Below, one piece after another: positions 45,546 to 54,391 of a stretch of DNA of 64,000 bases. The notes beneath the pieces were generated by a model, which had not been told where the DNA came from, searched no databases, and saw only the letters and a program-made list of their open reading frames with translations. Origin of the DNA: CAYJBH01 sp964370605 (GTDB lineage: Bacteria > Bacillota > Clostridia > Oscillospirales > Ruminococcaceae); assembly GCA_964370605.1 (NCBI GenBank), contig CAYJJX010000004.1:1-64000 (forward strand), written 5' to 3'. The translations under genes and the position numbers were made by a program. Numbering within the stretch: the first letter of the stretch is position 1; each line of letters starts with the position of its first letter.

Positions 45546-47633
45546 ATGCGTGAAAGAACAGCCTATTGTGGGTTGATTACGCCGGACATGGTCGGTCGTG
45601 ACGTGACCGTCTGCGGATGGGTCAGGACAAAACGTGACATGGGGGGACTTGTGTTCATCGATCTCGGCGACCGTGAGGGGATTTTGCAGATCGTGTTCGA
45701 CATGACCGATATAGCGGAGGATGAATTCCGACTTGCCGACGGTTTGAAGTTGCAGTCGGTCATTTCGGTGACCGGTTTGATCGAACCGCGTACAGAGGAC
45801 ACATATAACGACAAAATACCGACCGGAACAGTGGAACTTCGGGCAAAGAGCATTGAGCTTTTGTCGGCAGCAAATACACTTCCCTTTCCGCTGGATGAAA
45901 ATATCAATGTGCGAGAAGATTTGCGTATGCAGTATCGTTATCTCGATCTGCGTCGTCCTGCGATGACCGAAAACCTGCGTTTTCGTCATCGGTTACAGCG
46001 TGCCGCCCAAGACTATCTTGACGGTGACGGTTTTATTTTTGTCGAGACACCGATGCTCTGCAAATCAACACCGGAGGGAGCAAGAGATTATCTTGTCCCC
46101 AGCCGTATACATGAAGGCAGTTTTTATGCATTGCCACAGTCGCCCCAGATATTCAAACAACTCTTGATGGTCGGTGGAATCGATAAATACTATCAGGTTG
46201 CACGCTGTTTTCGAGACGAGGATCTCAGGGCGGATCGCCAACCCGAGTTTACTCAGGTGGACATGGAACTGTCCTTTGTAAATCAAGAACAGATATTGAC
46301 ACATCTCGAACGACTTTTCAAATACATGTTCAAAGAGGTCATGGGATACGAAAAAACCGAGCCATTTCCTCGCATCAGCTGGCAGGATTCGATGGATCGC
46401 TATGGCAGTGATAAACCGGATATCCGCTTTGGTCTTGAGATTGTAGATATTACCGACATTGCAAAGCAATGTTCGTTCAGTGTGTTCAAGTCGGTCACGA
46501 AGAGTGGCGGTGTCGTTCGAGCCATCAAGGTGGACGGCAAAAGTGATTTTACACGAAGTGAGATTGATTCGTTGACCGCTTCTGCCGAAGCGCTTGGCGC
46601 AAAAGGTATGGCGTGGATAGCCTATCGTCCCGATGGAGAAATATATTCGATACTCACAAAATATTTCAAAGAGCAGGAGATGGCGGAGCTACTACAACGC
46701 GTCGATGCCAAACCGGGCGACTTTATTTTGTTCAGTGCCGATCAATATGACAAAGTCTGCAAGGTTCTCGGAGGACTGCGAAATGAGCTTGCCGACCTGT
46801 TGCAGCTGCGTGCCGCCGACGATTATCAATTCTTGATCGTTACCGATTTTCCGCAGTTTGAATATAACGAGGAGCAGGGACGTTTTATTGCCATGCACCA
46901 TCCGTTCACAATGCCCTATGTCGAGGATGTACAATATCTGACTAGTGACCCTGCAAGGGTGAGGGCACAGGCGTACGACATTGTGCTGAACGGTGTCGAA
47001 CTCGGCAGTGGCTCCATCAGAATACACAGCAGTGAAATTCAACAGCAGATGTTTGAGGCTCTCGGCTTTACAAAAGAAGAGATAGCGGATAGATTCGGCT
47101 TTATGGTCAAAGCGTTCAGCTACGGAACACCGCCGCACGGAGGATTTGCGTTCGGCCTTGATCGGCTTGCTATGCTTTTGCTTTCGGCCGACAGTCTGCG
47201 TGAGGTCATAGCGTTCCCGAAGAATAAAGAGGCAGTCGACATGATGACCGAAGCTCCGGGACTGGTCGACATAAAGCAGCTGGAAGAACTCGGTCTGGTT
47301 GGTGCGTTTTTAGATCAGAACGAAACTCAACAAGGCGAAGAGAAGGCGAAAAAAACGACCATTGACGTTGAAGCTGTAGCACAGCTTGCAAACCTTAAAT
47401 TGAAACCGGAAGACGTGGGGCGCATGGCAGAGGATATGGGCGCGATTATTACCTTTGCAAATGAGCTTGCCTCGGTCGACACCTCCGACATTCCGGCGAG
47501 CGCCAGAATCAACGATACCGAAAATGTATTTCGTGCCGATGAGCCTTGTCAACTTTTCGACAGAGAGGCGCTTTTGCGTAACGCCAAGACAAAGACACAG
47601 CAGTATATATATGTACCGCGCTCATTTGAATAA
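45546..47633 (+). CDS. Aspartyl-tRNA synthetase fused to GatC
   Basis: A 695-residue fusion. Residues about 1-580 are a bacterial AspRS: anticodon-binding OB fold (CGWVRTKRDMGGLVFIDLGDR), class II catalytic core (DEDLRADRQPEFTQ), GAD-type insertion and motif 3 (AFGLDRLAMLL). A Lys/Glu/Gln-rich linker leads to a complete GatC domain (about 605-695, TIDVEAVAQLANLKL ... YIYVPRSFE). GatC is the small subunit of the amidotransferase that converts Asp-tRNA(Asn) or Glu-tRNA(Gln). gatA and gatB follow directly and no separate gatC is seen. This tethers the synthetase to the amidotransferase. The start at 45546 matches AspRS; GTG and ATG upstream lie within the ribosome-site region. Confidence 0.93.
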   Translation: MRERTAYCGLITPDMVGRDVTVCGWVRTKRDMGGLVFIDLGDREGILQIVFDMTDIAEDEFRLADGLKLQSVISVTGLIEPRTEDTYNDKIPTGTVELRAKSIELLSAANTLPFPLDENINVREDLRMQYRYLDLRRPAMTENLRFRHRLQRAAQDYLDGDGFIFVETPMLCKSTPEGARDYLVPSRIHEGSFYALPQSPQIFKQLLMVGGIDKYYQVARCFRDEDLRADRQPEFTQVDMELSFVNQEQILTHLERLFKYMFKEVMGYEKTEPFPRISWQDSMDRYGSDKPDIRFGLEIVDITDIAKQCSFSVFKSVTKSGGVVRAIKVDGKSDFTRSEIDSLTASAEALGAKGMAWIAYRPDGEIYSILTKYFKEQEMAELLQRVDAKPGDFILFSADQYDKVCKVLGGLRNELADLLQLRAADDYQFLIVTDFPQFEYNEEQGRFIAMHHPFTMPYVEDVQYLTSDPARVRAQAYDIVLNGVELGSGSIRIHSSEIQQQMFEALGFTKEEIADRFGFMVKAFSYGTPPHGGFAFGLDRLAMLLLSADSLREVIAFPKNKEAVDMMTEAPGLVDIKQLEELGLVGAFLDQNETQQGEEKAKKTTIDVEAVAQLANLKLKPEDVGRMAEDMGAIITFANELASVDTSDIPASARINDTENVFRADEPCQLFDREALLRNAKTKTQQYIYVPRSFE

Positions 47634-47655
47634 GTGAAAGGAACAAAACACAATC

Positions 47656-49104
47656 ATGCCACAACTTACCACACTGACCATTGAACAGTTGCAGTCGGGA
47701 TTGCGAAAAGGGGAATTTTCTGCCCGTGAACTGGCTGGCGAATATCTGAAAAATATTGAACTGCGTGACGATGAACTCGGTGCCTATCTGAGCGTTACCG
47801 CCGACCTTGCGCTGCGCTCTGCCGACAGTGTAGACGATATACTGAAAAGGGGCGAGGAACTGCCGTCGCTTGGCGGAATACCTTGCGGTATCAAAGACAA
47901 TATCTGCACCGATGGTGTACCCACAACCTGTGCGTCTAAGATGCTGGCCGACTTTGTGCCCTGCTATGATGCGACGGTCATTAAACAGCTAAAACAGCAA
48001 AATGTTGTCATGCTCGGCAAGCTGAATATGGACGAGTTTGCGATGGGTTCTTCAAACGAGAATTCGGCATTCAAGGTAGTTAGAAATCCGGTCGATCGGG
48101 AGCGCGTACCGGGAGGTTCTTCCGGAGGAAGTGCCGCCGCCGTCAAGGCGAACGAGGCGGCATTTACACTCGGTTCCGATACAGGTGGTTCTATCCGTCA
48201 GCCGGCCGCTTTTTGTGGTGTTGTCGGCATGAAGCCGACTTACGGTTCTGTTTCACGGTTCGGACTTGTTGCATTTGCCTCGTCGCTTGATCAGATTGGA
48301 CCGCTCACAAAAAATGTTAGGGACAATGCCTTGGTGCTGGACGCCATAGCATGCGAGGACAAGAATGACGCTACCAGTATAAAAGGCGATCGTCCGAGCA
48401 GTACCGAATTTATTGGTGCCGACATTAAAGGTAAAGTAATCGGATTGCCACTCGATTTTTTTGCCGACGGGATTGACAGTGAAGTCAAAGAATCGGTCTT
48501 GAACTCGGTAAAACTTCTTGAAAGTCTCGGAGCGAAGATCAAAGAGGTGAAACTTCCGAACCTCAAGCATGCACTCAGCGCATATTATGTTATCTCTTCC
48601 GCCGAAGCATCTTCCAATCTTGCACGGTTTGATGGAATACGCTACGGTTATCGCAGTGACAATGCCGAGAGTCTGGAGGATATGTATCGAAACTCCCGTA
48701 GCGAGGGATTTGGAGCGGAGGTACAGCGTAGGATTATGCTCGGAACCTTTGCCCTTTCTTCCGGATATTATGATGCCTATTATAATAAGGCGTTGCAGGT
48801 GCGCACTTTGATAAAACGTGATTACGCAAATGTATTTGCCGATTGTGACAGTATCATTTCTCCTGTTGCGCCGACCACAGCATATAGGTTGGGAGAAAAA
48901 ACGACTAATCCACTCGAGATGTATCTCGGAGATATATATTCAGTGCCGATCAATATTGCCGGCCTCCCTGCAATATCGCTTCCGTGCGGAACAGACTCAA
49001 ACGGTCTACCGATTGGAGTTCAGCTAATTGGTGACATGTTGAGTGAGCCGAAACTGTATCAACTTGCGTATGCTCTGGAACAGGCAGTTGGAGGTGTAAA
49101 ATGA
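47656..49104 (+). CDS. gatA: Asp/Glu-tRNA amidotransferase subunit A
   Basis: A 482-residue amidase subunit that releases ammonia from glutamine for transamidation. The catalytic triad is visible: lysine in GIKDNICT, cis-serine in GGSSGGSAAAV and nucleophile serine in GSDTGGSIRQPAAFCG. Length is normal. It follows the aspS-gatC fusion by 22 bases and overlaps gatB by 4 bases. Confidence 0.97.
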   Translation: MPQLTTLTIEQLQSGLRKGEFSARELAGEYLKNIELRDDELGAYLSVTADLALRSADSVDDILKRGEELPSLGGIPCGIKDNICTDGVPTTCASKMLADFVPCYDATVIKQLKQQNVVMLGKLNMDEFAMGSSNENSAFKVVRNPVDRERVPGGSSGGSAAAVKANEAAFTLGSDTGGSIRQPAAFCGVVGMKPTYGSVSRFGLVAFASSLDQIGPLTKNVRDNALVLDAIACEDKNDATSIKGDRPSSTEFIGADIKGKVIGLPLDFFADGIDSEVKESVLNSVKLLESLGAKIKEVKLPNLKHALSAYYVISSAEASSNLARFDGIRYGYRSDNAESLEDMYRNSRSEGFGAEVQRRIMLGTFALSSGYYDAYYNKALQVRTLIKRDYANVFADCDSIISPVAPTTAYRLGEKTTNPLEMYLGDIYSVPINIAGLPAISLPCGTDSNGLPIGVQLIGDMLSEPKLYQLAYALEQAVGGVK

Positions 49105-50525
49105 TAAAAGGCTATGAAATGGTTATCGGGCTTGAGGTGCATACTGAACTTGCGACCAAAACAAAGATATTTTGCAGTTGCAAGACCGACTTTGGTGCCG
49201 AGCCGAACACACAGTGCTGTCCGGTTTGTATGGGTATGCCTGGAACACTTCCGGTTCTTAATGGTCAGGTGGTTGAATATGCCGTCAAGGTCGGAATGGC
49301 TACCGACTGTACCATTCAGAAAAATTCAAAACAGGATCGCAAAAATTATTTTTACCCAGATCTGCCAAAAGCATATCAGATATCGCAATATGATCTGCCT
49401 CTCTGTGAAAACGGTCATGTAGACATCGAGACGAAGGATGGTACCAAACGTATCGGAATAACCAGAATCCATATCGAGGAAGATGCCGGAAAATTAGTAC
49501 ACGACGATAAATACGGCACCATGATTGATTGTAATCGTTGTGGTGTGCCGCTTATCGAGATTGTTTCAGAGCCGGATATTCGCAGTGCCGAAGAGGCGGT
49601 CGCTTATCTGCAAAAGCTGCGTGCTACCATAATATACACCGGCGTTTCAGAATGCCGTATGCAGGAAGGTGCGTTCCGATGTGACGTGAACCTGTCGGTC
49701 AGAAAAGCGGGTGAACCGTTCGGCACCCGTACCGAAATGAAAAACCTGAACTCCTTTGCATTTATCGCCAAGGCTATCGAATATGAATACAAGCGTCAGA
49801 TTGATGCAATTGAAAGCGGTGAAACGATTGTGCAAGAGACACGTCGCTTTGATGCCGATTCCGGCAAGACCTTTTCGATGAGAAAAAAAGAAAATGCAAA
49901 CGACTATCGCTATTTCCCCGATCCCGACCTACCTCTGATAACACTGGACGAGGCGACACTTGAAAAATACCGCAGTGAGATTCCAACATTGCCACATGAG
50001 CGCAAAAAGAGCTATGTGGATAACTATTCGCTGGACGGCGCTACTGCGGAGCTCATTGTGACCGACAAGGCGCGTGCCGATTATTTTGAAGAGCTTGCAC
50101 CGCTGTGCAAAAATCCCAAGAATGCCGCAAACCTGTTGACGGTGGAGGTACTTCGACTGGTACAAGATGACGAAGAAATTGCTATCAGCCCGAACGCACT
50201 TGCCGAGATCAGCAACATGTTTGCCGACGAGGTAATCAACAGCAACACGGTGAAAAAGGTTATAAAAGCGGTGTTTGAGACAGCGGTGTCACCGAGTGAA
50301 TATGTCGAGCAGAACAATCTTTGCCAGATAAATGATGATGTGGCTATCGAAAAACTGGTCGATGAGATACTCGCCGACAATCAAAAATCGGCACAGGACT
50401 ATAAAAACGGAAAAACCAATGCGCTGGCGGCGCTCATCGGTCAAGCAATGAAGCGAAGCGGCGCAAGGGCAAATCCGGTGAAACTTAATGAGATCATGCT
50501 CGCGAGGCTCAATAATCCATCTTAG
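49101..50525 (+). CDS. gatB: Asp/Glu-tRNA amidotransferase subunit B
   Basis: A 474-residue GatB, the kinase and tRNA-binding subunit that activates the mischarged amino acid before amidation. Motifs: GLEVHTEL near the N terminus, CPVCMGMPGTLPVLN, and the C-terminal YqeY-like tail (about 330-474) ending with GKTNALAALIGQAMK. It starts within the gatA stop region (ATGA). With gatA and the fused GatC it completes GatCAB. Confidence 0.97.
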   Translation: MIKGYEMVIGLEVHTELATKTKIFCSCKTDFGAEPNTQCCPVCMGMPGTLPVLNGQVVEYAVKVGMATDCTIQKNSKQDRKNYFYPDLPKAYQISQYDLPLCENGHVDIETKDGTKRIGITRIHIEEDAGKLVHDDKYGTMIDCNRCGVPLIEIVSEPDIRSAEEAVAYLQKLRATIIYTGVSECRMQEGAFRCDVNLSVRKAGEPFGTRTEMKNLNSFAFIAKAIEYEYKRQIDAIESGETIVQETRRFDADSGKTFSMRKKENANDYRYFPDPDLPLITLDEATLEKYRSEIPTLPHERKKSYVDNYSLDGATAELIVTDKARADYFEELAPLCKNPKNAANLLTVEVLRLVQDDEEIAISPNALAEISNMFADEVINSNTVKKVIKAVFETAVSPSEYVEQNNLCQINDDVAIEKLVDEILADNQKSAQDYKNGKTNALAALIGQAMKRSGARANPVKLNEIMLARLNNPS

Positions 50526-50536
50526 GAGAAAACAGC

Positions 50537-51982
50537 ATGTACGACGTTGCAATTATCGGTGGCGGTATCTGTGGCTCTGCGCTTGCCTTCGAGCTGTCAA
50601 GATACGATATGAAATTATGTCTCATCGAAAAGGAAAATGACGTTTCGATGCGTGCTACACGCGCCAACAGCGCAATAATACATGCCGGATATGATCCCGG
50701 TCCGGGAACGTTGATGGCAAAATACAACGTCGAGGGATCTCGCCTTGCACAGCAACTTTGCGATGATCTATCTGTGCTTTATCGGCGTGTCGGCTCGTTG
50801 GTTCTCGCTTTTAGTGAAAAAGAGCACGAGACGGTGCAAAAGCTTTATGAGCGAGGGCTGAAAAATGGCCTTGAGTCATTGAGCATCTTGACAAAGCAAG
50901 AGGTTTTAGAACTGGAGCCGAATCTGTCGCAAGAGATTTATTCTGCACTCTATGCACCCGATTGTGCCATAGTCAGTCCATGGGAATTTTGCCTTGGACT
51001 CGCCGAAACCGCAGTGGAAAACGGGGTGGATATTCGCCTCGGAAGTGAAGTTACAGCGATTGAAAAGACCGACAAGGGTTTTCGCTTGACTACCGATAAA
51101 GGTGAAATATTTACAAAATATGTTATTAATGCCGCTGGTGTTCATGCCGACGACATCAACAAGATGGTGGGAGGAAGACCATTCGAGATCAAACCGTCAA
51201 AAGGGGAGTATTACCTGCTGGACAAAAGCCAAGGGGAGCTCATTAGCACGGTGGTGTTTCAGTGCCCGAATGAGCACGGAAAAGGTGTGCTGGTCGCACC
51301 GACCGTGCACGGCAATCTTATAGTCGGTCCGAATGCCGAGGACTGTGAGCCGGACGACACCTCTACTACATTTGAAGGGTTGACCTCGGTGCGAGAGCGT
51401 GCCGTGAAGTCATTACCCGGCATAAATCTGCGTGAAAACATACGCAATTTTGCCGGTATTCGTGCCACCTCCACCGAAGAAGATTTTATAATCGGAGAAG
51501 AGCCGGACGTTTTGGGATTTTTCAACGTTGCCGGCATCAAGTCACCCGGTCTTTCGTCGGCGATCGCGATCGCCAAAGATGTTGCGACCTCTGTGACAAA
51601 GAAATTTCAAGACCTATCGGAAAATCCGAATTTCAACTCAAAACGTAAGGTGGTGCGGATAAAGCATCTGACCAACGATGAGCGTAAAGAGGCGATAGCT
51701 AAAAATCCTTTGTATGGTCGAGTCGTTTGTCGCTGTGAGGGCGTCACCGAGGGCGAGGTGGTGGACGCCCTGCGCAGTCCCTTTATTCCGCCGACACTTG
51801 CCGCTGTAAAGCGCAGATGTTTTGCAGGTTCCGGCAGATGTCAGGGTGGCTTTTGCGGACCTAAGGTCATGGAAATAATCTGCCGTGAGCTGAATACAGC
51901 TCCGGAACAGGTGTTGCTGGACGGCGAGGGAAGCAACCTCGTGATCGGAAGAACAAAGGGTGGTGACGATGAAAACATATGA
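50537..51982 (+). CDS. GlpA-like FAD oxidoreductase with 2Fe-2S domain
   Basis: A 481-residue flavoprotein related to anaerobic glycerol-3-phosphate dehydrogenase and L-2-hydroxyglutarate oxidases. The FAD motif is AIIGGGICGSALAFELSRYD at the N terminus. The C-terminal BFD-like [2Fe-2S] domain has cysteines in VVCRCEGVTEGE and RRCFAGSGRCQGGFC. It overlaps the second oxidoreductase gene by 14 bases. Together with the next two genes it forms the GlpA/GlpB/DUF1667 trio common in Firmicutes, probably oxidising glycerol-3-phosphate or a related hydroxy-acid in the cytoplasm. The electron acceptor is unknown. Confidence 0.9.
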   Translation: MYDVAIIGGGICGSALAFELSRYDMKLCLIEKENDVSMRATRANSAIIHAGYDPGPGTLMAKYNVEGSRLAQQLCDDLSVLYRRVGSLVLAFSEKEHETVQKLYERGLKNGLESLSILTKQEVLELEPNLSQEIYSALYAPDCAIVSPWEFCLGLAETAVENGVDIRLGSEVTAIEKTDKGFRLTTDKGEIFTKYVINAAGVHADDINKMVGGRPFEIKPSKGEYYLLDKSQGELISTVVFQCPNEHGKGVLVAPTVHGNLIVGPNAEDCEPDDTSTTFEGLTSVRERAVKSLPGINLRENIRNFAGIRATSTEEDFIIGEEPDVLGFFNVAGIKSPGLSSAIAIAKDVATSVTKKFQDLSENPNFNSKRKVVRIKHLTNDERKEAIAKNPLYGRVVCRCEGVTEGEVVDALRSPFIPPTLAAVKRRCFAGSGRCQGGFCGPKVMEIICRELNTAPEQVLLDGEGSNLVIGRTKGGDDENI

Positions 51983-53219
51983 TGTGATCATAGTCGGAGG
52001 TGGCCCTGCTGGACTTGCGGCGGCGGTGGGCGCAAAAGAGGGAGGCGCAAAGCGCGTCCTTGTCATTGAGCGCGATACAGAACTTGGCGGAATATTGAAT
52101 CAGTGCATACACAACGGCTTTGGGTTGCACCGTTTCAAGGAAGAGTTGACCGGCCCTGAATATGCCGATCGATTTATTAAGATGATAGAGAAGAGCGACA
52201 TTGAGGTGCTCTGTGATACAATGGTGTTGGAAATTTCACCGAGCCTAGAAGTGGTTGCAACCAACAAAGAACAAGGTCTTTTTACACTGCAGGGCGGAGC
52301 GATAGTGCTCTGCATGGGTTGCCGAGAGCGCACACGTGAGGCAATTGCCATTCCGGGTGATCGTCCGGCAGGGGTAATGAGTGCCGGCACAGCACAGTTA
52401 TATGTAAACATGAAAGGCTATATGGTCGGAAAGAGGGTAGTGATACTCGGTTCCGGCGATATCGGACTTATTATGGCACGGCGTATGACGCTAGAGGGCG
52501 CAAAGGTGCTCGCCTGTGTAGAGTTGATGCCCTACTCCAACGGACTGACAAGAAATATCGTGCAGTGTCTGCATGACTATGATATACCGCTTTACCTTTC
52601 TCATACCGTCACAAAGGTGAACGGAAAAAATCGTCTGCAATCGATCGAGATCGCGCAGGTAGACAAGCGGCTTCAACCGGTTGAGGAAACAAGGCAGGTG
52701 ATTGAGTGCGATACTTTGCTGTTGTCGGTCGGATTAATACCGGAAAATGAGCTGACACGCAAGGCCGGCATCACCATTGACCCGCGCACAAACGGCGCGG
52801 TGGTTTATGAAAACATGCAGACCGATACCGACGGAATATTTGCGGCGGGAAATGTCGTACACGTTCACGATCTTGTCGATTTTGTGTCACAGGAGAGTCA
52901 CAGGGCAGGAATGTCCGCGGCGGAGTTTGCCGGTGGAGCCGAAAATGCTACGCAGAATGCCGCATTGGTGAAAAACGGTAAAGGGGTACGGTATACAGTT
53001 CCTCAAAAGATTCGCCGATCCACAAAAGAAAACAAGATCGAGATATATTTTCGTGTCGACAATGTCTATCGTGACATGGTCGTGCTGGCAAAATGCGATG
53101 GTAATATAATCGCTAAGGCAACTAGAGCGCATCTTGCACCGGGCGAGATGGAAAGAATATTGATCAATCAGAAGGATGTTGTCGCAGACGTTACGATAGA
53201 ACTGGCAGAAAAGGGATAA
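51969..53219 (+). CDS. GlpB-like FAD/NAD-dependent oxidoreductase
   Basis: A 416-residue pyridine-nucleotide-disulfide-type flavoprotein. It has FAD-binding IIVGGGPAGLAAAVGAKEGG, a second dinucleotide site VVILGSGDIGLIMARRM, and the FAD tail TDGIFAAGNVVHVHDLVD. GCRERTREAIAIPGDRPAG is typical of this subunit. It probably takes electrons from the GlpA-like partner. The ATG at 51969 is preferred over GTG codons at 51960-51965, which lie in the ribosome-site region. Confidence 0.9.
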   Translation: MKTYDVIIVGGGPAGLAAAVGAKEGGAKRVLVIERDTELGGILNQCIHNGFGLHRFKEELTGPEYADRFIKMIEKSDIEVLCDTMVLEISPSLEVVATNKEQGLFTLQGGAIVLCMGCRERTREAIAIPGDRPAGVMSAGTAQLYVNMKGYMVGKRVVILGSGDIGLIMARRMTLEGAKVLACVELMPYSNGLTRNIVQCLHDYDIPLYLSHTVTKVNGKNRLQSIEIAQVDKRLQPVEETRQVIECDTLLLSVGLIPENELTRKAGITIDPRTNGAVVYENMQTDTDGIFAAGNVVHVHDLVDFVSQESHRAGMSAAEFAGGAENATQNAALVKNGKGVRYTVPQKIRRSTKENKIEIYFRVDNVYRDMVVLAKCDGNIIAKATRAHLAPGEMERILINQKDVVADVTIELAEKG

Positions 53220-53223
53220 CGAC

Positions 53224-53592
53224 ATGAGAGAGCTGACATGTATAGTATGTCCGAAAGGTTGCGCTTTGACGGTGGACGAGAATTCTGACCCGATAGCTGT
53301 GAGCGGAGAGGGCTGCAAACGTGGCATAAAATACGGACGTGACGAGGTTGTCGACCCGAGACGGGTGTTAACGACGACTGTGAAGGTGAAGGACGGCACA
53401 CGTGCCCGTGTGGCGGTCAAAACTGCACTGGCGATTCCCAAGCCGTTATTATTTGATGCGATGGACATATTGAACGAGTTGAATGTAGAGGCACCGATAA
53501 AGGTAGGGCAGACGGTGGTATGCGACCTACTAAACTGCGGAATCGATGTGGTTGCGACGGCGAACTGTAATAAAAGATATAGTGAGGAATGA
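53224..53592 (+). CDS. DUF1667 protein
   Basis: A 122-residue cysteine-containing protein of the DUF1667 family, the usual third member of GlpA/GlpB-like clusters. CIVCPKGCALTV at the N terminus holds three closely spaced cysteines, and others follow (GEGCKRG, CDLLNCG), so a metal or Fe-S site is plausible. It lies 4 bases after the flavoprotein gene. It probably serves as an electron-transfer or assembly partner; not established. Confidence 0.92.
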   Translation: MRELTCIVCPKGCALTVDENSDPIAVSGEGCKRGIKYGRDEVVDPRRVLTTTVKVKDGTRARVAVKTALAIPKPLLFDAMDILNELNVEAPIKVGQTVVCDLLNCGIDVVATANCNKRYSEE

Positions 53593-53606
53593 GAAAGGAA
53601 ACTTGA

Positions 53607-54248
53607 ATGCTATCCAATATAAAAGGTGCTATCTTTGATCTTGACGGCACCATACTAGACTCTATGAAACACTTTGAAAACACCTCTTTTTTAACGGTCG
53701 ACAGGTTTAAAATATCTATGCCGGACCGCAAGGACTTTTATGGCCTTGCAATACACGAGATGGCGGAGGTGATGCGCAGCAAGTACGGTGCGAGTGAAAG
53801 CGTGGAAGAGATTGTCGGCTTTATCAACTCGGTAGTGGAGGACGCTTTTTTCAACATTGTGCTACCCAAAGAGGGGGTAGAAAACTTTTTGGCCCACCTT
53901 AAATCAAGGGGTGTGAAGATGTGTATTGCTACACTCACCGACCGATATCTTGTTGAGGCGGCACTCACACGGTGTGGAATTCGTGATTATTTCAGCGAAA
54001 TATTTTGCTGTGGCGAGGTTGGAGTAGGCAAAACCAGTCCCAAGGTCTATGATCTTGCCCTTGCCCATCTCGGCACCGAAAAACAAGAAACATGGATTTT
54101 TGAGGATTCGCTCTATGCGGTAGAAACCGCAAAAAAGGCGGGGTACAACGTTGTCGGCATAAAAGACGACAGCTCAAGCAAAAAAGAAACAGAAATTCGT
54201 GCATTGTGTGACGAGTTTTTTGAGCAATATCCGAGTGAGATTCAATAG
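53607..54248 (+). CDS. HAD-family phosphatase/phosphomutase
   Basis: A 213-residue HAD hydrolase with motif I FDLDGTILDS (nucleophile Asp), a helical cap, the motif II threonine in CIATLTD, a lysine in GKTSPKVYDLA, and motif IV FEDSLYAVETAKKAG. It is beta-phosphoglucomutase/phosphoglycolate-phosphatase-like. It follows the oxidoreductase trio by 14 bases and may be co-transcribed. A sugar or glycerol phosphate would be a logical substrate but is not shown. Confidence 0.92.
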   Translation: MLSNIKGAIFDLDGTILDSMKHFENTSFLTVDRFKISMPDRKDFYGLAIHEMAEVMRSKYGASESVEEIVGFINSVVEDAFFNIVLPKEGVENFLAHLKSRGVKMCIATLTDRYLVEAALTRCGIRDYFSEIFCCGEVGVGKTSPKVYDLALAHLGTEKQETWIFEDSLYAVETAKKAGYNVVGIKDDSSSKKETEIRALCDEFFEQYPSEIQ

Positions 54249-54391
54249 TCATACCACCCAGAATCTACAACAGCAAAGCATATGGAATTCTGTTCAATCT
54301 TGTTGCTGACAATTATTTTTTCGCCTTGCTAAACGAAATTCCACCCACTTCGCCTTTGTGCGTATTTCAAAGTGTCTCAGCAATGGTCACT

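Noticed and set aside
47340..47360. Frameshift artefact or programmed slip at the A run between AspRS and GatC
   Set aside because: The continuous frame reads through a sensible linker, and shifting frame leaves no plausible separate gatC start.
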